DNA of 64,000 bases from Phytoseiulus persimilis (GCA_037576195.1 CM075104.1:20662211-20726210); one strand, 5' to 3'. Counted from the first letter of the stretch, positions 14,201-27,900 are shown. The notes: generated by a model not told the origin, from the letters alone. Translations and numbers: made by a program.

Positions 14201-17200
14201 CATCAACTATTTTTTCGGAGCACTCAGCGCTAGCGGGGAACGCACCTAAGCGTTGGCAGACGGCGCCCAGTGAACCCGGAGAACCTCCTTGATCTTCCTG
14301 AGCACCCACAGATGATCGAACTTACGAAACCGTGACTTTACATCAGGAGCGGCTTCTTTCCTGAGTGATTGTGAAACAGATCTCATCTCACTCTCGAAAT
14401 TGATGTTGTTTATGATCGTCGGAATGGAAGATTGTTGGGATTTGACGGACTGGCTCCTTGCGATGATTCTGAAAGGTCAACCCTCGGAGCGTTCAAGCTG
14501 CTCGGCGACCAAGGAAAGTGGGTCTGAAAAGTGTTCTTGAGCAACGCGTCGCCTGAATTCCTGAAGGGGGTTGCGGGCATCCCAATGTCGAACCCGACTC
14601 GGGATCCACTTCCTTTTGGCTTGCCGGCTGCGACCGGGCTGATCAGGAGGGGAAAGACACTCAGCCTCCAGCGACTTTCCCCGCTGCTTTATTTACAGTT
14701 CATGGGACCCGTTCCATACTGCGTTCATTCTGGCAAGATGATTGGGCCGAAGGAAGAACCGCGCGGTTAAATACTTGCTGCTTGCTGCAACTTCTTCCCT
14801 TTTACTGACGTTCCTGCCGGAGATAGCGGAACAGCTCAGCGTTTTCTGCCAGAGCAGTACGGGCAGGTGCGGCACTCGCGGCGTTTAATGCTTCGTCCTT
14901 TATGTCTGACGTGCTGGAAACGTTGCGGCACTGGCTCTGTAGCGTTCGCAAGTGCACTGTGGCTCGTAACGGCGTGGCGGTGGCTCCAGCGGAACTTGAC
15001 CGTGTGCTGCTGCTCCATTCATGGGGATTTTTCGATTCTGTTGCTAAGTGAAAGAATTCACTTCCGCGCAACCAAATCAGAAAGCATGCCAGCAAGGATA
15101 ACGGTGGGAATTGGGGAGCGTCGGGGAAGAGGAATCATATTCAAGGGCTCCTGGGAAAGGTCCAGCTCGAGCTGAGCGAATGATGCCGCATCAAGGCTCT
15201 TCGCTCATTTGCACCGAGCGACAGCGGCCGTTGAGGATCGGTGTCGTGAGCTGCGACGGAAGGCTGGAGCGACTCACCGCAACGAGACTTCTTTTCGCCG
15301 CTGAGCTTGTGGAAATATCTCCGGTTTCGTGGTTATGGTGTATCGGCGAGGGGTTATTGGAGCCTGGCTTGCGGAGCGTTCGGGCTGATCGTCGCTCGTC
15401 CACCAACGCACGAGAGTCATAGGGATCCTCCTTTATGTGGGGCTGCCGCGTCAGCCACGGCTATGTGATCGCTGTCTCCTGCGCGTGGAGCTTACATGAT
15501 ACGCGGGGAGGTCGCCTCGGCCGCAGATGAGCGAGGACTGGTGCTTCGTCGCGGGCGACACTGCTTCTGAGGTTACGTTCTGGCTTTCTAAAAGAGGGAG
15601 TCTCTCTCTTGCTGTTGCTTTGGGCCGGTCCGACGAGAAGTGGAGGTCGCCAGCTCCAAAGAGGACCCCGCCTCGTGAGGGATCAGCGGCGGACTCGACG
15701 TCTGGACATCGTCATTCAACTCTGGTCAGAGTGCGTTCTGAAAACGCATTCCGGGCTCAAGCTGCTCAATCATCTCGACGTTGACCGCGTTGCCATGACC
15801 ATAGCACACGGAATTGCAACTGACAGTCGAAATTGGGTCACTAAAACTGGCGTTGCAGGAGGAAACAATCTGAGAGATTCCCACGCCTGGCTTCTGCCGA
15901 TCATTCGATGCGATGGCCAGCCGTCGACCAGTCAACACTTGCCTCGATGAGCATGTCCCAGCGTAACTGAATCCACCGAAATCCAACGGGCCATGGCTCC
16001 CGCTCTTCCAATGGAGCCGACTACACAGCTCCTTCGGAGTGGGCGAATCGCGGGACGAAGAGGATCGTTCTGGAGATATCGGAGATCCCTTGAACGGACG
16101 TCGTCCGGCGTTTTCGGAACGGTCGACACCGCGACCTCGTGTCCACACGACCGAGATATCATCATCGAGAAGCACAACAGCTTGGACATTGGAATTCTAT
16201 GATGAGAATGCTTCGGTGGTCAGTGAAAAGCCACGCTCATAATTCCCTATGTCACAGATGATCGGCTTATCGCCGAGTTTGGTAGGATTGCGAGAAGTTG
16301 AGCCGAAATTCGCAAGAGAGCTATCCTGCGTCAATCAGTTGCTCAGTCGAATCGATATTGTCGACCATCCGTTGCCCGGCGCAATTCTTCGTCGTGTCGC
16401 AGTATCACTCCGAGTGCGTGGGGCCGTGAACCGGACCGATGTTGCTCATGGCATAACTTCGCCGAGAGGCCATCTAGGTTCCAGCCGAATGGGTGAAAGC
16501 CTAAACAGAGCGGGATGACTCTCGCATTTTTGCGACGTAGGATGTTCACTCCTGAATTCGGTATCTGTTCTCGAGCTGTCCTCTCCATCGGGATGCGAGA
16601 AGCTCCAGGTCAAAACTAACTGACGGCTTTCGGAGATGAGCCGCAGCTTTCGCGTCGAGAATAATGCGAATCATCGATGAAGCGAGCCCAGGAGTTCACA
16701 GGATGGTTCACCGTTTGAATTGGGGGGTCGGATTCATGATGTCCGACAGTTGGCTGTCACTGGCAAGTCGGCGAATAATCTAATCCACCTGCAGTACATG
16801 ATTCCGTGTCGAGCTGATTCCTGGGGTGGCTTTTGCTTTGAGATTTTCACGCACTTTCACCCCGAAACGGAGGAATACCGCAGCAATATCCTGATTGGAG
16901 ATAAACAAGACTCGCGCCAAGACCGGTGTTCATCGGCGTGGAAAGATCGACTTGATCCAGCTCTCCTCACCGCTTTGCTTACGATTCTGCAACCACATCC
17001 ATGGTTATGTGCCATCTACCTACAGTGCCGGTCATTCACTCCGAAAACGACGGGATCGTGCTGGAACAACATTCAGAATCCATTGGAGAGCTCTGCATTG
17101 TTGATACATTGGGGAACGTTGGTATACATTCAGGCCGGAGGTGCTGCTGAATTATGGTTCCGCGATAGTAACTCCGACACTTGAGCAATGAATCATTTAT

Positions 17201-20200
17201 CCTGGCCGGAGGGTACGAGGCGATGCGACGGAGCATGCATGGAGATCGGCCGGTATCGCGGCCACTTGTCGAAAATATCTCTGTGACTGCAGTATCAAGT
17301 CGCAGGGGGATGGAGTCACGACCGAAAACGTCGCGCCGTATCTTATAACCATGGACTGTGAATAGAAATCTGAGGAATGCCCTCAATATTCCCCGAACAG
17401 ATCCCGTCCAGAGAGAAACTGAAGCTGCTGCTGCAGACGGGTCGCTCTGCGGGCCGCAAACTTGTCCAGTCGATGACAACAAGAAAAGTTTCACTGTCTG
17501 AGATTCTCAGAATGTTCTCCTGTTGCTCTGGTCAAGAACATCGCGTTTCCGCATTCCTGCCGCAACCAAAATCCACGAGATGGTCACGTCTGGGAACGGA
17601 TCTGTACTCTGTCGAAAGTTCTCTCCAAGCTGTCTCTCGCTGCCCTGCTTCGGCTTTATGGCGTTCCCGTCTGATTCCCCGTTTCTCTCCGAGATGCCAT
17701 ATTCAGAAGAGCCGAATATGGGGAGAACAACAATTTCTACAAGAAAGGAGTCGAGATTTCGACAACCCATCCCCTTAAGTGTAGCTATTTCCGGAAGAGA
17801 GCAGCTGAGTATGCTGTTTGATATCCGACACTCGAGTCCGTATCCGGAGCCCTAGAGGAAGTCGAACAAACATGTGACTTAGACCAGTGCTTCCTGAACT
17901 CCTCAAGTCCGCGGCCCCCACTCGGCTGTCCACGTGGCGCGCGGACCCCAGGAATTCTCCCTATTGATTCTATGTTACTCTTCGTACCATGCTAATCTGC
18001 AGCAGGTGACGGGGATTCAATCCTGGCTCCGATTCCTCGATTTGAAATTCGCGCGATCGCAGACAGTGTTCGGGCTCACTTGGATGACCTGATCGCTTAC
18101 TGGAGGAAGAGGCATATCATGAAAACCTGCTACAACTGGATTTCCCTCGTGGTGGAGAACAGGAGGCTCCCAAACCTCAATGCGTTTTCTCCGCTGGAGC
18201 GCTGTCGGACGAATTGCGTCGACACTGAAGCGCCATTCTTCGAGTTCCTTCCAACCGCGAGATTTCGCCGCTTGAGCTCGTTGAGATGCATAGGAGAACC
18301 CTCGGGGCCTTCAAAGAAAGATGGACCCAACTTCGGGAACTACTGACTCAGGCCACACGGTCACTTCCTGAACGCTTTTTTTGAACGCTCGGAACCGTTC
18401 GCGCAGGACGCACATGAACCTTGCTTCGAGTCATAAGGCGACGGGATAGCAGATCGAGTAAATTAACGAGCGATCCTCTTTACCGGACGGGGTTCGCTAT
18501 TCAACCGTCTTGACCACCTCCACCTGAATACATGCGGGATTCGAAAAGAAGCAAATGAAGTAACCGCTTCCATTGTCCGTGTATTTTCCTCTCTGCGCTC
18601 AACACGGTGTCTTGCTGAGATCTACCCGCTATGTTTTCACTCTTGCTTCCCCGGATTCTCTCGCTAGCCTTGTTTTCCCACTAAATGTCAGTGAGCCAAC
18701 CGGGAAGCTTGTTGCGGCTTTCCATGACTTCTATCAAAGAACTTCGGAGAGAGCGAATTTGTGCACCCTTGATTGCCGGAAAGAGCGGAGCACCTTTTTC
18801 GTAACTCTGATAGTTGGGAGAGGAAATGTAAAGGCGTTCTTCGAATCCTGTTCCAAGGTTTTTTATCTGGCTCCGACGGCGGAGTTGGGCACTTCCACCG
18901 CTTGTTACCATCCAGTCTGACCGCGACTATTTTTTTCCTGACAACAAACTCCCTGACTGTGGAGATAACTCGAATATCTTCTGGACGAAACCTCTGCAAG
19001 ATCCTGGCCGTTTCCATTCAAGAAACCTTCCAGACCCGCTTCTTCAGAAAATCAAAGCATACCGCGACTTCGCTGCTGGTTCCCTTCTCTCGAAAATGTG
19101 TGGGTGCTTTCGGCGCATTCTGATGATCGCTCTGATCGGGGAGACTTCGTTCTCTCGCACGTTTGTCAAAAGGCCGTTGCGACGGAATGAGCTGGCAGAA
19201 TACTGAGGTGGAGCCTGTGCGGACAGGCTTGGGTTACTTTTCATGCCATTTCCTGAAAGCGATATCAGCTCTCGCACACTGCGCTACGGGAGGCTACAGT
19301 TTCTGAAAACAACAATCTCATCTACATTATACAGCGCTGATGGTTGAATATTTCGTCCCGTCAGCCGTTACTCGGAGAAGTTGTTGCGATCGATGCGTAA
19401 CTCGAGAACTGAGATAGAAGGATGATGACAACGCATCGGGAGTCGGGGAGAATCCTTCTTTCCATCCGTTCCATGCGATGCCGTCTCAAATGAGGACCCG
19501 AGGATTCTCGACTTCATAACCCGATCTTGCTTGAGTCCGTTCCAAGAACTGATCAGCTACGTTTTTGGCAAGTTTGCGGACGAGGTACACTCTGGTCATA
19601 ACCCGAACATGAGACACAGACGCAGTGCCCTCATCCGCCCATTATCCAGTGAAAGGACGAGCTCCGTGCTGACCAGTACATTCGATCTGTACCGTCGACC
19701 GCTGACTGCTCAATCCTGAAGCCGGACACAAATTGTGTTGCGCAAATATAGATGATCTCCCAATAGTAGGACTTATGCTCAAACACAACGTTCAGCATCC
19801 ATCCATTCAGAGGTCTCGATGCGGGAAGAAAAGATGCTGGAGAGCCGAATTACTTAACCCACTTACATGCAGTGCAGCGGAAAAAGTGGCATATTATCTG
19901 CTCCCCTTCAGGAAGCTCTTCGCAGGCTCGAGTGCCTGTACTGTACATATCTCATTTTGGGCTCTTATCGCTCATGAATGGGTTACGACACAGGAATCGG
20001 GGAGTTTCGTAGTCGAGCATCGTTCCAATCAATGCATAGAGCTGTTCGCAGGACCGATTTGGGGAAGGCTTATGAATATATTCGTTCTGTTTCTTCCAGG
20101 TATGTATCCGGTCGCACGACGATTACTGACCGCTCCAGCTCGCTTCACCCTTTCTGGTGGGTTGCCCCGGACGAGATATGCTTGCTGCACACATACATGA

Positions 20201-21749
20201 GCCCCGGACTGAGTTTCCGTGAGTGCGTTGAATTCGCGCTCAGTAATCTGTCCGCTCCAGTTGGAATTTCATGGAGAAGCCCAGTGGCAACACAGGCTCC
20301 GTTCATCGACGTCATGGTCGGGACGCTTCGAGTTCTCGAGACACTTGAGATTCGGAACATTTATTCACCGTCCGCCGAATCTCAGCCTCCTCCATGGTTT
20401 CTGAAAGAAGCGTGTGGAATAGAGATGCGGTGAGACTTGCCAGACAGCCGCTAGAGGAGTCTATGATGAATGAGTCTATCAGTCTTTGTTTCCACGGTCA
20501 GCATCTCGCGCAGGCTACAGGAATACTAATCGTAAAGATGCCTTTTGGGGCCATCATAGTAATGTCGCGAAGAATCTTCTCGGGGAGGCAGTTTTCACGA
20601 TCAACTTTGACGCTTCTCCAGAGAGAAGGGAGCGGAACGATTCCCAGAGCTTCAAAATTCGACGAACTTTTGGGTAACGGAGCGCTGTCAAAGTTTGCTG
20701 CTGCTATCTGATCTTCTCTCGAGTGGGAGGGGTCGGGGGCTTCTTCCGAAGCAGCGGAAATAATTGGCAAAGGGAGGGTTGGGGTCATTCCCAAAAACAT
20801 ACACGAAAGCTAATCGATGTACGAAAGCATGGTCTCTGTTGTCTGGTAGGCAGCAATGGCTGATGCGGTGAAGGGAGAACGCGCGACTTTCTCGATCGGC
20901 TGAAGTTGGTCAAATTCTATGTATGGGCGATTTTTTCCCCACGGAGTACCGCACGTGATCAACCGCGTGACTGAGCGTTCACGTGAACACAAAGGTATCC
21001 CGGAGTACAGACGTTAGTGAAGTTGTTGTTCAGAGCACGTGGCATTCTTTAATACGCGAATGTGTTCTCCGCTTCAATAAACGTCGTCATTCGATCCGGT
21101 CATCCGTCAGATCGATCGCGACATTCATGAAAAATCTCATATGGAACGTCTAATCTGAGCTTTGGCCGCGTAGTCGCCAAGAGTTTGAAGTATTCTCCAA
21201 CACTGCAGGACGGAAGCTTGCGCGGGATGGGGAGGTTCGTCATGATCCTTGAGAAACTGTGAAGCACATGGCTGGAATGAAGATCGGCTTGGAACGCCTT
21301 ATTCACGGATAGGAATCTGGTCTGGATCTCCAAGGGAGAAGGGGCTCAGTGTGCTAGGGGAATCTCGGCTGACTTTTGATGAGGAGTTGGTACTCGATGT
21401 TCAGAGAGGAACTCCGTACGGCATGGTGGGAGTTAACGCTGAGAAACATCATACTTTCAGAAGGATCCCTGTTCGGGCTTCGTTCGGGTGCCGTTTGAAT
21501 GGAAATGATTCTGGACGACATTCTAGAGAGATTATCACACGCATGGGGCTGCTGAGAAAGTGGAGTTATGCAAGGACGCCGAATAAATTAGTCCTACTCC
21601 GAAAACGACTTTCTGTAGTGACGATTTCGTGCTGACGAGCCCAAGAATTGGCAAGAGATCGAGGCTGAAGCGAGCCGGAGCATCTCGTGGTTCCAACAAT
21701 TACATGGCTTTAAATCACTGCGAGCGAGCCCTTGGCGGTGGACTGTAGA
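5260..21749. other. Long gene-poor stretch
   Basis: Over 16 kb without a recognisable protein, RNA gene or mobile element. Between about 7.2 and 8.5 kb the sequence is richer in G, C and CpG and carries overlapping frames on both strands (for example + 7343-7840), as expected of GC-rich non-coding DNA or a promoter region. Elsewhere frames seldom exceed 130 codons. A short hairpin (8-bp stem, 9-nt loop) lies at 17697-17721. Nothing else stands out by eye. Confidence 0.45.
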
Positions 21750-21767
21750 GGTTGAATGCATTCAACC
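21750..21767. repeat. Perfect 18-bp palindrome
   Basis: The 18 bases from 21750 to 21767 (GGTTGAATGCATTCAACC) equal their own reverse complement. With no spacer this fits a dimeric protein-binding site better than an RNA hairpin. It sits at the 5' edge of the small ORF 21788-22021. No binding factor can be named. Confidence 0.6.
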
Positions 21768-21787
21768 TGCAGCACCAACAACCACCA

Positions 21788-22021
21788 ATGCCGCTGCTGA
21801 TGATGACAGTGGCGGCGGTGTCGGTGGTCTACTGTGTGTGGATGTTTGTGAAACCTAGCCGGCCGCCGAGTTCACCTGCCTGTCGCCGTTATCGCGAGCA
21901 GCGTCGCAAGTCGAAACAGGGTCCCTGTGTAAGGCACTCGCTCTTTCGGCCGCTCTCTAGTCGGCATCTCGTTGACCGCTACGAGCCGCGGAACTGGCCA
22001 TGGAAACTCGCGAGCAACTAG
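21788..22021 (+). CDS. Hypothetical small ORF with one hydrophobic segment
   Basis: Starting at the ATG at 21788 the frame encodes about 77 residues. The first 20 or so are strongly hydrophobic (LLMMTVAAVSVVYCVWMFV), followed by a Pro/Ser-rich and then Arg/Lys-rich tail. That pattern would suit a signal anchor with a basic cytosolic side, but part of the frame lies over GC-rich simple sequence (CTGCTGATGATGAC, GGCGGCGG), so it may be fortuitous. No family recognised, no splice sites needed, no poly(A) signal seen nearby. Confidence 0.15.
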   Translation: MPLLMMTVAAVSVVYCVWMFVKPSRPPSSPACRRYREQRRKSKQGPCVRHSLFRPLSSRHLVDRYEPRNWPWKLASN

Positions 22022-23623
22022 ATTTGGCCCGCTGAGGCCGTCCTGGTGAGACACTGACGGGCGAACTTGAGCTGAACAATACAAACATTTGGTTCCTTAG
22101 CGGCGACATTCGATGCGCTGACGAGAGAGCATCGAGCGAACGTTGGGAAGCTCTGACTGATTACTAGGCGGCCGTTCTCGAGTCAATAGCATACGGAGCA
22201 AATCGCCAAAAGAACACCGAGAACTGCTACGATTCGATCCCAACCAGGCGATAGGAAGCCTTGTCGAAGTCGAGTATATTGAGGATTCGTCTGTTCTAGT
22301 TTGAGCGAGACTCTGTGAGTGATTTTCTCCAGCAACGCGTGATCGCCCGTCACTAAACAAAAGCAGCTATCCAATCATAGCGATCGCTAAGTCATCTCGC
22401 TGGCCGCGTGCGCTCGCTGCACATTCTAGCGGATCGCGGAACTACTGTGGAGAACCTGGCGCCCTGATTCTGAATTCGAATTGTTCCATGCCGGAGCCGT
22501 CGACGTTCCCCTCGATTCGAAGCTCCTTTTCCGGTGCATCCGTACGAAAAAGACCTGCTCCAAGCTCTCCTTCAGTTTCCGGAAGGAGAAAATGAACAGT
22601 AAATCTGAAAAGCAAGCCCCAATCGAGGAAGCGACCGCATTCCCGTTCCGCTACTGAGCGGCAGGGAATGACAACATGTAGTTCTCCGAGATGGTGCTGC
22701 CGAGAAAACCGGAACCCATTCTTCTGATTCAGCCCTACGCAGAGACATCTAAGATCGACGCAGCCGCGGCGCCGTCACCGGTCGTCAAGTATCTCAATGG
22801 ACAACAAAGCAACCTAACATAGGACTGAGAACAACGAGTGACCGAATGACTCCAGGACGGTAATGAATGAGCAGTACCGATTCCACGGAGCAAATCAGTT
22901 TCACCCGGCGTCGAAAGTATGAATAGATTCGAGGCACTTCCCGGCCACAAATCTTTCAGCACCGCCCTCATCGGTCCCGGAAAGGCTGCCGTATGCCGAC
23001 ACGAATGCGCCGAATCGAAGACTGATCTGCATGGTGATAGCCAACAGCGCACTTGAACCGACCACGGAAAGGGACCACCAGAAAGGAGGTGTATCCTGCA
23101 TCCCGCGAAACCACCGAGCTCTGGTCGGGATCGAATAGCCTTTGGAAAAGCCCCGGTCGAAAATATGAGGAGCATACGCTCGACGATGGGCCCGAGCCAT
23201 GAGTCAAGCTCCGACGAGCGGAACATCCACCTTTTTTTTTCATCGATCACTGTTTGGCGCAAATCATTCGGCGGTCCGCTTTGGCGGGAACCACGATTTG
23301 AAAGTGCGTGTTGTCTGCTCCGGAGGCTGAGCCAATCACCGCGAGCGGCCATGAAGGTTCTGCGCATGCTCCCCCGAAAGTCGACAACATCAACGTGAAT
23401 AGCAGCCGCCGTTGTGTTGGTGCCGACTAGCCACATAACACAGAAGGAGGCATAACATTGAGCCGTTGTTTGGTTGGCTTTAAACTGCCACATTGGCTCA
23501 AGGAAACCTTGGTTCCTGCATGAGCTTCATTCACATCGGAGTTCGAGTGTCTAGTCACGGCAGTGTCTGTTGTGCTCAATAAGTGGAATCGTCTCTATCG
23601 AATAGAATCGCCTGTCCGAAGTT
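22022..23623. other. No gene supported; region upstream of KMT5A
   Basis: Contains a 252-codon minus frame (22735-23493) with two competing frames on the same strand. Composition is erratic and no motif is recognisable. The last few hundred bases should include the KMT5A promoter and 5' UTR; I see no clear TATA box. Confidence 0.4.
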
Positions 23624-24981
23624 ATGGGTTTCAAGTCTCCAGAAGCGCCGCGAGGCCACTCCACTGCCAGTTCGAAGAGACGGCCCGGCAGCGTTCAGTC
23701 TCCGAACGCCAGGATGAACATAGAGAAATACCTCGTTCCTCAAGTGAAAGCAGAAGGTGTTCGAACCGATTCGAAGTCGGGAATCGCTCATGTTGTGGCT
23801 GAGACGACAGAGGTGGTGACAGACGTCAGATCCACGGACGAAGTGAGCACTACGGTTGAACAAGCGGTAGGCAGTCATCATCAAGGGAATAGCGGCAACT
23901 TGAGCAGCGTTGGAAGACAGAAGGAAAATGTGCCTCAGAGTGGGACCGCGACGAAAGCACGAAAGAGAGTTCGAACCACCCGAAAGCGAGCGATTGCCGT
24001 CACCGCTGCCACTGCCACGAATGCGACATCGTCGACGACTCCACCGAATGCTAATGCAGTCGATTGCAAAGAAAAGTTCATCACAGACTATTTCCAACCT
24101 CGAAGGAGTCATCGGCGGACGAAGGCTGAAGTGGTCAAGTCGAACCAGATGCTGATGGAAGACAAAATTCTCCGAGAAGACGAATCGGGATTCGAAATCG
24201 TGAAATACGAAGATAAAGGACGCGGCGTCATCGCAATGATCGACCTCAAGGCAGGCGATTTCGTTCTCGAATATGCCGGGGATCTTGTCAATCTCAAGGA
24301 AGCCCGACTCCGTGAAGAGCGGTAAGTCGAGAGCCACCCAAATAGTTCGTTCGAGGGAATCAAGAGTTGACCCTGGACAGCGGTGTTTCCTCCATTCATG
24401 GGATGAACAGCGTATATATCGCGTCCGTGGAGTTCTACAGGTTTGGGCCCATATGATTTTGAAGCGCATCGCTGACTTTAAAAGGCCCAGCTTGGGTTTA
24501 AAGCTCCAACGGTCGTTTTAAAATGGCGTCCGTCGGCGCTCCTGTCAGAACCAATAATGGCGCGCGCGCGCTACCATGGCCCCTACCCCAAGATGAGAGC
24601 CTCCGGATGGTTAGATTCGCCGTTTGTCGCTTGAGTTGTTTTTTTTTTCTTCTGTGGCTCCATGGCCAAGCTTCTCAAATCTAATCTCTCAATGTTCACA
24701 GGTACGCGCTCGACTCTTCAGTAGGGTGCTACATGTACTACTTCCAGCACGAGAACGGCAGCTATTGTGTTGACGCTACCCCAGAGAGCACTCGACTCGG
24801 ACGTCTCATCAATCATTCTATCAAGGGTGCTAACCTAAAAACGAGATCCGTGAAAATCGGGGGGAAACCAAGACTGGTTTTCTTGGCCAAACGGGATATA
24901 CACTCTGGTGAAGAGCTTCTGTACGATTATGGGGACCGGAGTAAATTGTCCCTCGAAAGTCATCCTTGGTTGAAGAAGTGA
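23624..24981 (+). CDS. KMT5A: Histone H4-K20 N-methyltransferase KMT5A (PR-Set7/SETD8)
   Basis: Two exons, 23624-24321 and 24702-24981, joined in phase 2 (donor CG|GTAAGT, acceptor TTCACAG) give 325 residues, near the 352 of human KMT5A. The family monomethylates lysine 20 of nucleosomal histone H4 in the nucleus, needed for chromatin compaction and S/G2 progression. The C-terminal SET domain (from about residue 190) shows GRGVIA (199-204), the S-adenosylmethionine/catalytic signature RLGRLINHS (264-272), EELLYDYGDRS (303-313) and the typical ending HPWLK. The N-terminal half is disordered and basic. It holds a PCNA-interaction-type degron around ITDYF (153-157) with Arg at +4, and a KEN box followed by xxP (100-105), suggesting cell-cycle-timed destruction. 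An in-frame TAG lies 21 bases upstream of the ATG, supporting this start. Confidence 0.95.
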
Positions 24982-27900
24982 AGCAGTGAATCATTACCAT
25001 CAGGCAGCTACATGCTCCAAACCTCGGACTTGAAGTTTGCTGGAAACGGTGAAACAAATCATTCGTTCACTGCCAAACATTGACACCAACTGTACATTGT
25101 CATTTGCGGACCAGGATTCATCGCAGGGCCACGCAACAGAGTTTTGGCCGACTATGTAAAATATTACGAATCATGGAAGACGGAAGGAATAAATCTGTAC
25201 ATAAAGTATCATCTTTTCGTCGAATCTATCTGTCTATTGATGTCTGGTTTCCTTGAGAGTATCTTGAACTCGGGTTTCCTCAACCGAGCCATCTTCGATA
25301 CGGTGAGGTTCATGAAGTTCGATACTCCTTAACGCTGGAGTCTTGTACTTCAACGCTCCATGAAAGCGGTGCTCGGAATGCACGGACGAGATATCATTGG
25401 GAGGCATAACTTCCAATCTGGAATCATCGAGACTGTGTTGCACTGCCCTCCTCAAGGCTACCGCAATGGTGAAGTTTTGATCTCCATCGGATCAGCTCCG
25501 TCTATGCGAGCCCCGCCGTGTTCGGCTTTAGAGCTCAATTTCGTGGTTACTGTTGACCTCTCGCGAGCCGGTGGGACCAACGCTGGTAGAACACATGCGG
25601 TGAACCGCCGTTGATGAAAGAAGATCTTTTTTGAACCGCATAGCAACGTCAGTGGCCGATGTATCCAAGGAATTTTTAGACTGGATTTTCGGAAACCAAG
25701 TGCTGCGGTTTCCAGATCTGCAGATAGGCGGAACTCGTATCGTCTTTCCCCCTTAAAAAAAACGGTCAGCGGGTTTTTTTCGCTCATGTATACGTCTCTC
25801 ATGATGGGGTCTTGCCTCATCGACGAAAGCCTAAGAGAAATTCTGGGACCATCAATATTTCATTCCTCTCGCTATGTCCCGTCCTCTTCGCTCGGGGACA
25901 CTTCATGCTTCGAATAAAAGCTACTCTCGAGATTGCTGCGTCGGAGACTTTAGAAAAGAAGTCGTCACAGGTGACTTTTTTTGGCTGTTGCTCCGCAACC
26001 CGAAGTTGCCTACTCCCGTCAAGGTCACCGACAACAGCAGTCCTCTAGGACGAGCCAGGGATCGATTCTGCAGAACACTGAGGGGAGAGCGAGGAAGGGT
26101 AGCAGAACAAGTTCCGTGCTCAGTACAGTCGTCCTTGAACGTTTGGTCCTCTTCCCATCGTCTCGAGGGCGGTCTCTCGTCGCTTGTAGAAACAGGGAGC
26201 GAGAGAACCGAGCCATAAATTGAAGCACATGGGGAAATTAATGCTGCTGATGCTCTCTGGAGTGCATTTTTGTGATGCTTTATGTATATGTATTCACGAG
26301 ACATCCGATCCCGAGAAAATTGATAACACCAGGTCCGAACGTCCTAGAAGCGCTGAGACATGAGACGCCGTGTTCCGGAATCACCTCAGTGATAACGGTG
26401 GTCGATGTCCCAACTTCCCTCGAATCATGAAGCGGCGCAATGTCGTTCTCAAAGGTAACCCAGAACTCGAGAGCGGCGATCGTCTCCGTGCCTCCCTGTA
26501 AGTTTCCGAATCCTACTCTCCAAGCGGAGCACTGTAAATTGCGAGTACGATCTCCGCAATACCTTCATCGAGAAAGGAACTGAGATGGAACCGATCTTTT
26601 CCGAATGGAAGATCTAACTCAATCTATAACTCGCGGAGACTCGGCTTTCTAGAGTCAATCATAGATTCGCCATTCTCAGGGAGATTCCTACAAGAGTCTG
26701 TGCCGATCACTGTGCCGGGTACAGTAACTTCAGATGAGACATGCGACTCTTTCTTGCGACCCTTGTGAGCTTCAGCCCCGTGGTTGAAAATCATTGATCT
26801 TCGAGAAAGTGCTGAGCACGAGCGCATGTTGCCCGCGTCCGTCTCATCGGAAGGATGCTCGGATCGGATGCTACTGGCTCCTAGGTGTCGGAAGGAAATC
26901 CTGTGCAAGGTTGCGCGTACGGAAATGTGGTATCTTTTTGTGTAGCATGCAAATCCCACATCGCTGCTGAGCATGAAGCTGGAAGAGCTATCTAGACACG
27001 ATCGATGGCGGTTTATGGGCGGTTTCTCAGATCTCCAGTTCAAGACTGAAAACTCATCTTGCGCTGTAGTGTTTGAGCCTCGTCTCGCAAGCGACCTGAA
27101 ACAGCAATGAGATTCTGTTCCGCACGAAAAGCTTGGCATTCAGGATGTCATGCCATAGCCTGGAGAGCGCCGTAGTCAGTCCCGGAGGGAGGTTTGTTTT
27201 GAATGTACCTTCATCCTGAATGATGATCTGACCATGAGGCCATGGAGCTCCGTTGATAGCCGGCTGCATGCAGGCGCGGTACAGCGACAGCCCATGTTTC
27301 CCTGAAGTTCAGTCACCGGAGATAGCTTCTCCGCAAGACATTGAGAGTCAATAGATAGTCTCAAGCCGTTTCCCTCATCATGGAAACGGAGAGTTTTTTC
27401 ATGGAACCCGAGTGTAGCCAGGTTGAGAAACTCCCGTTCAGCATAGGTTCGTCGTACAGATCATCCGCACGATCGCAAATGATGTTTATTTCCAGACACA
27501 GAATCAAGGGACTGTTCATGTTCCTTCGTTCCCCAAAAAGAGAACTGGGATTGATTCGAATACAGTTCTACATCCGACTGATTTCTAGAGCACAGTCTAG
27601 GAAACCTATCCGCTAGTCTTTCCGAGATCGGTTGGAGGTTATCGATTCCTAGGTTGAAATAGGGAAGGATTAAAACCGCCGTGTAGGACTTTGCTCCCAA
27701 GATATCGCTTCGTGGACCGTCGCAGTGATGGACACTCAGAAGATTGTCTTCGATGGAGGAAGAACGAATCTGAATGAGTGGCTGGGTCAATGTCGACGAA
27801 TGATTGTTTGGCCACTGTCCTGTCATCATGAGTGGCATCACTCTGTTTCCGGAAATTGTACTCAACGGCGACGCCTAATCTACAGGTGGTACGCCCCAGC

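Noticed and set aside
18005..18045. tRNA-like B-box (GGATTCAATCC)
   Set aside because: The flanks do not form T-arm or acceptor stems and there is no A-box at the right distance.
22735..23493. 252-codon minus-strand ORF upstream of KMT5A
   Set aside because: Competing frames on the same strand, Cys/Trp/Arg-heavy erratic composition and no motif; likely spurious in GC-balanced DNA.
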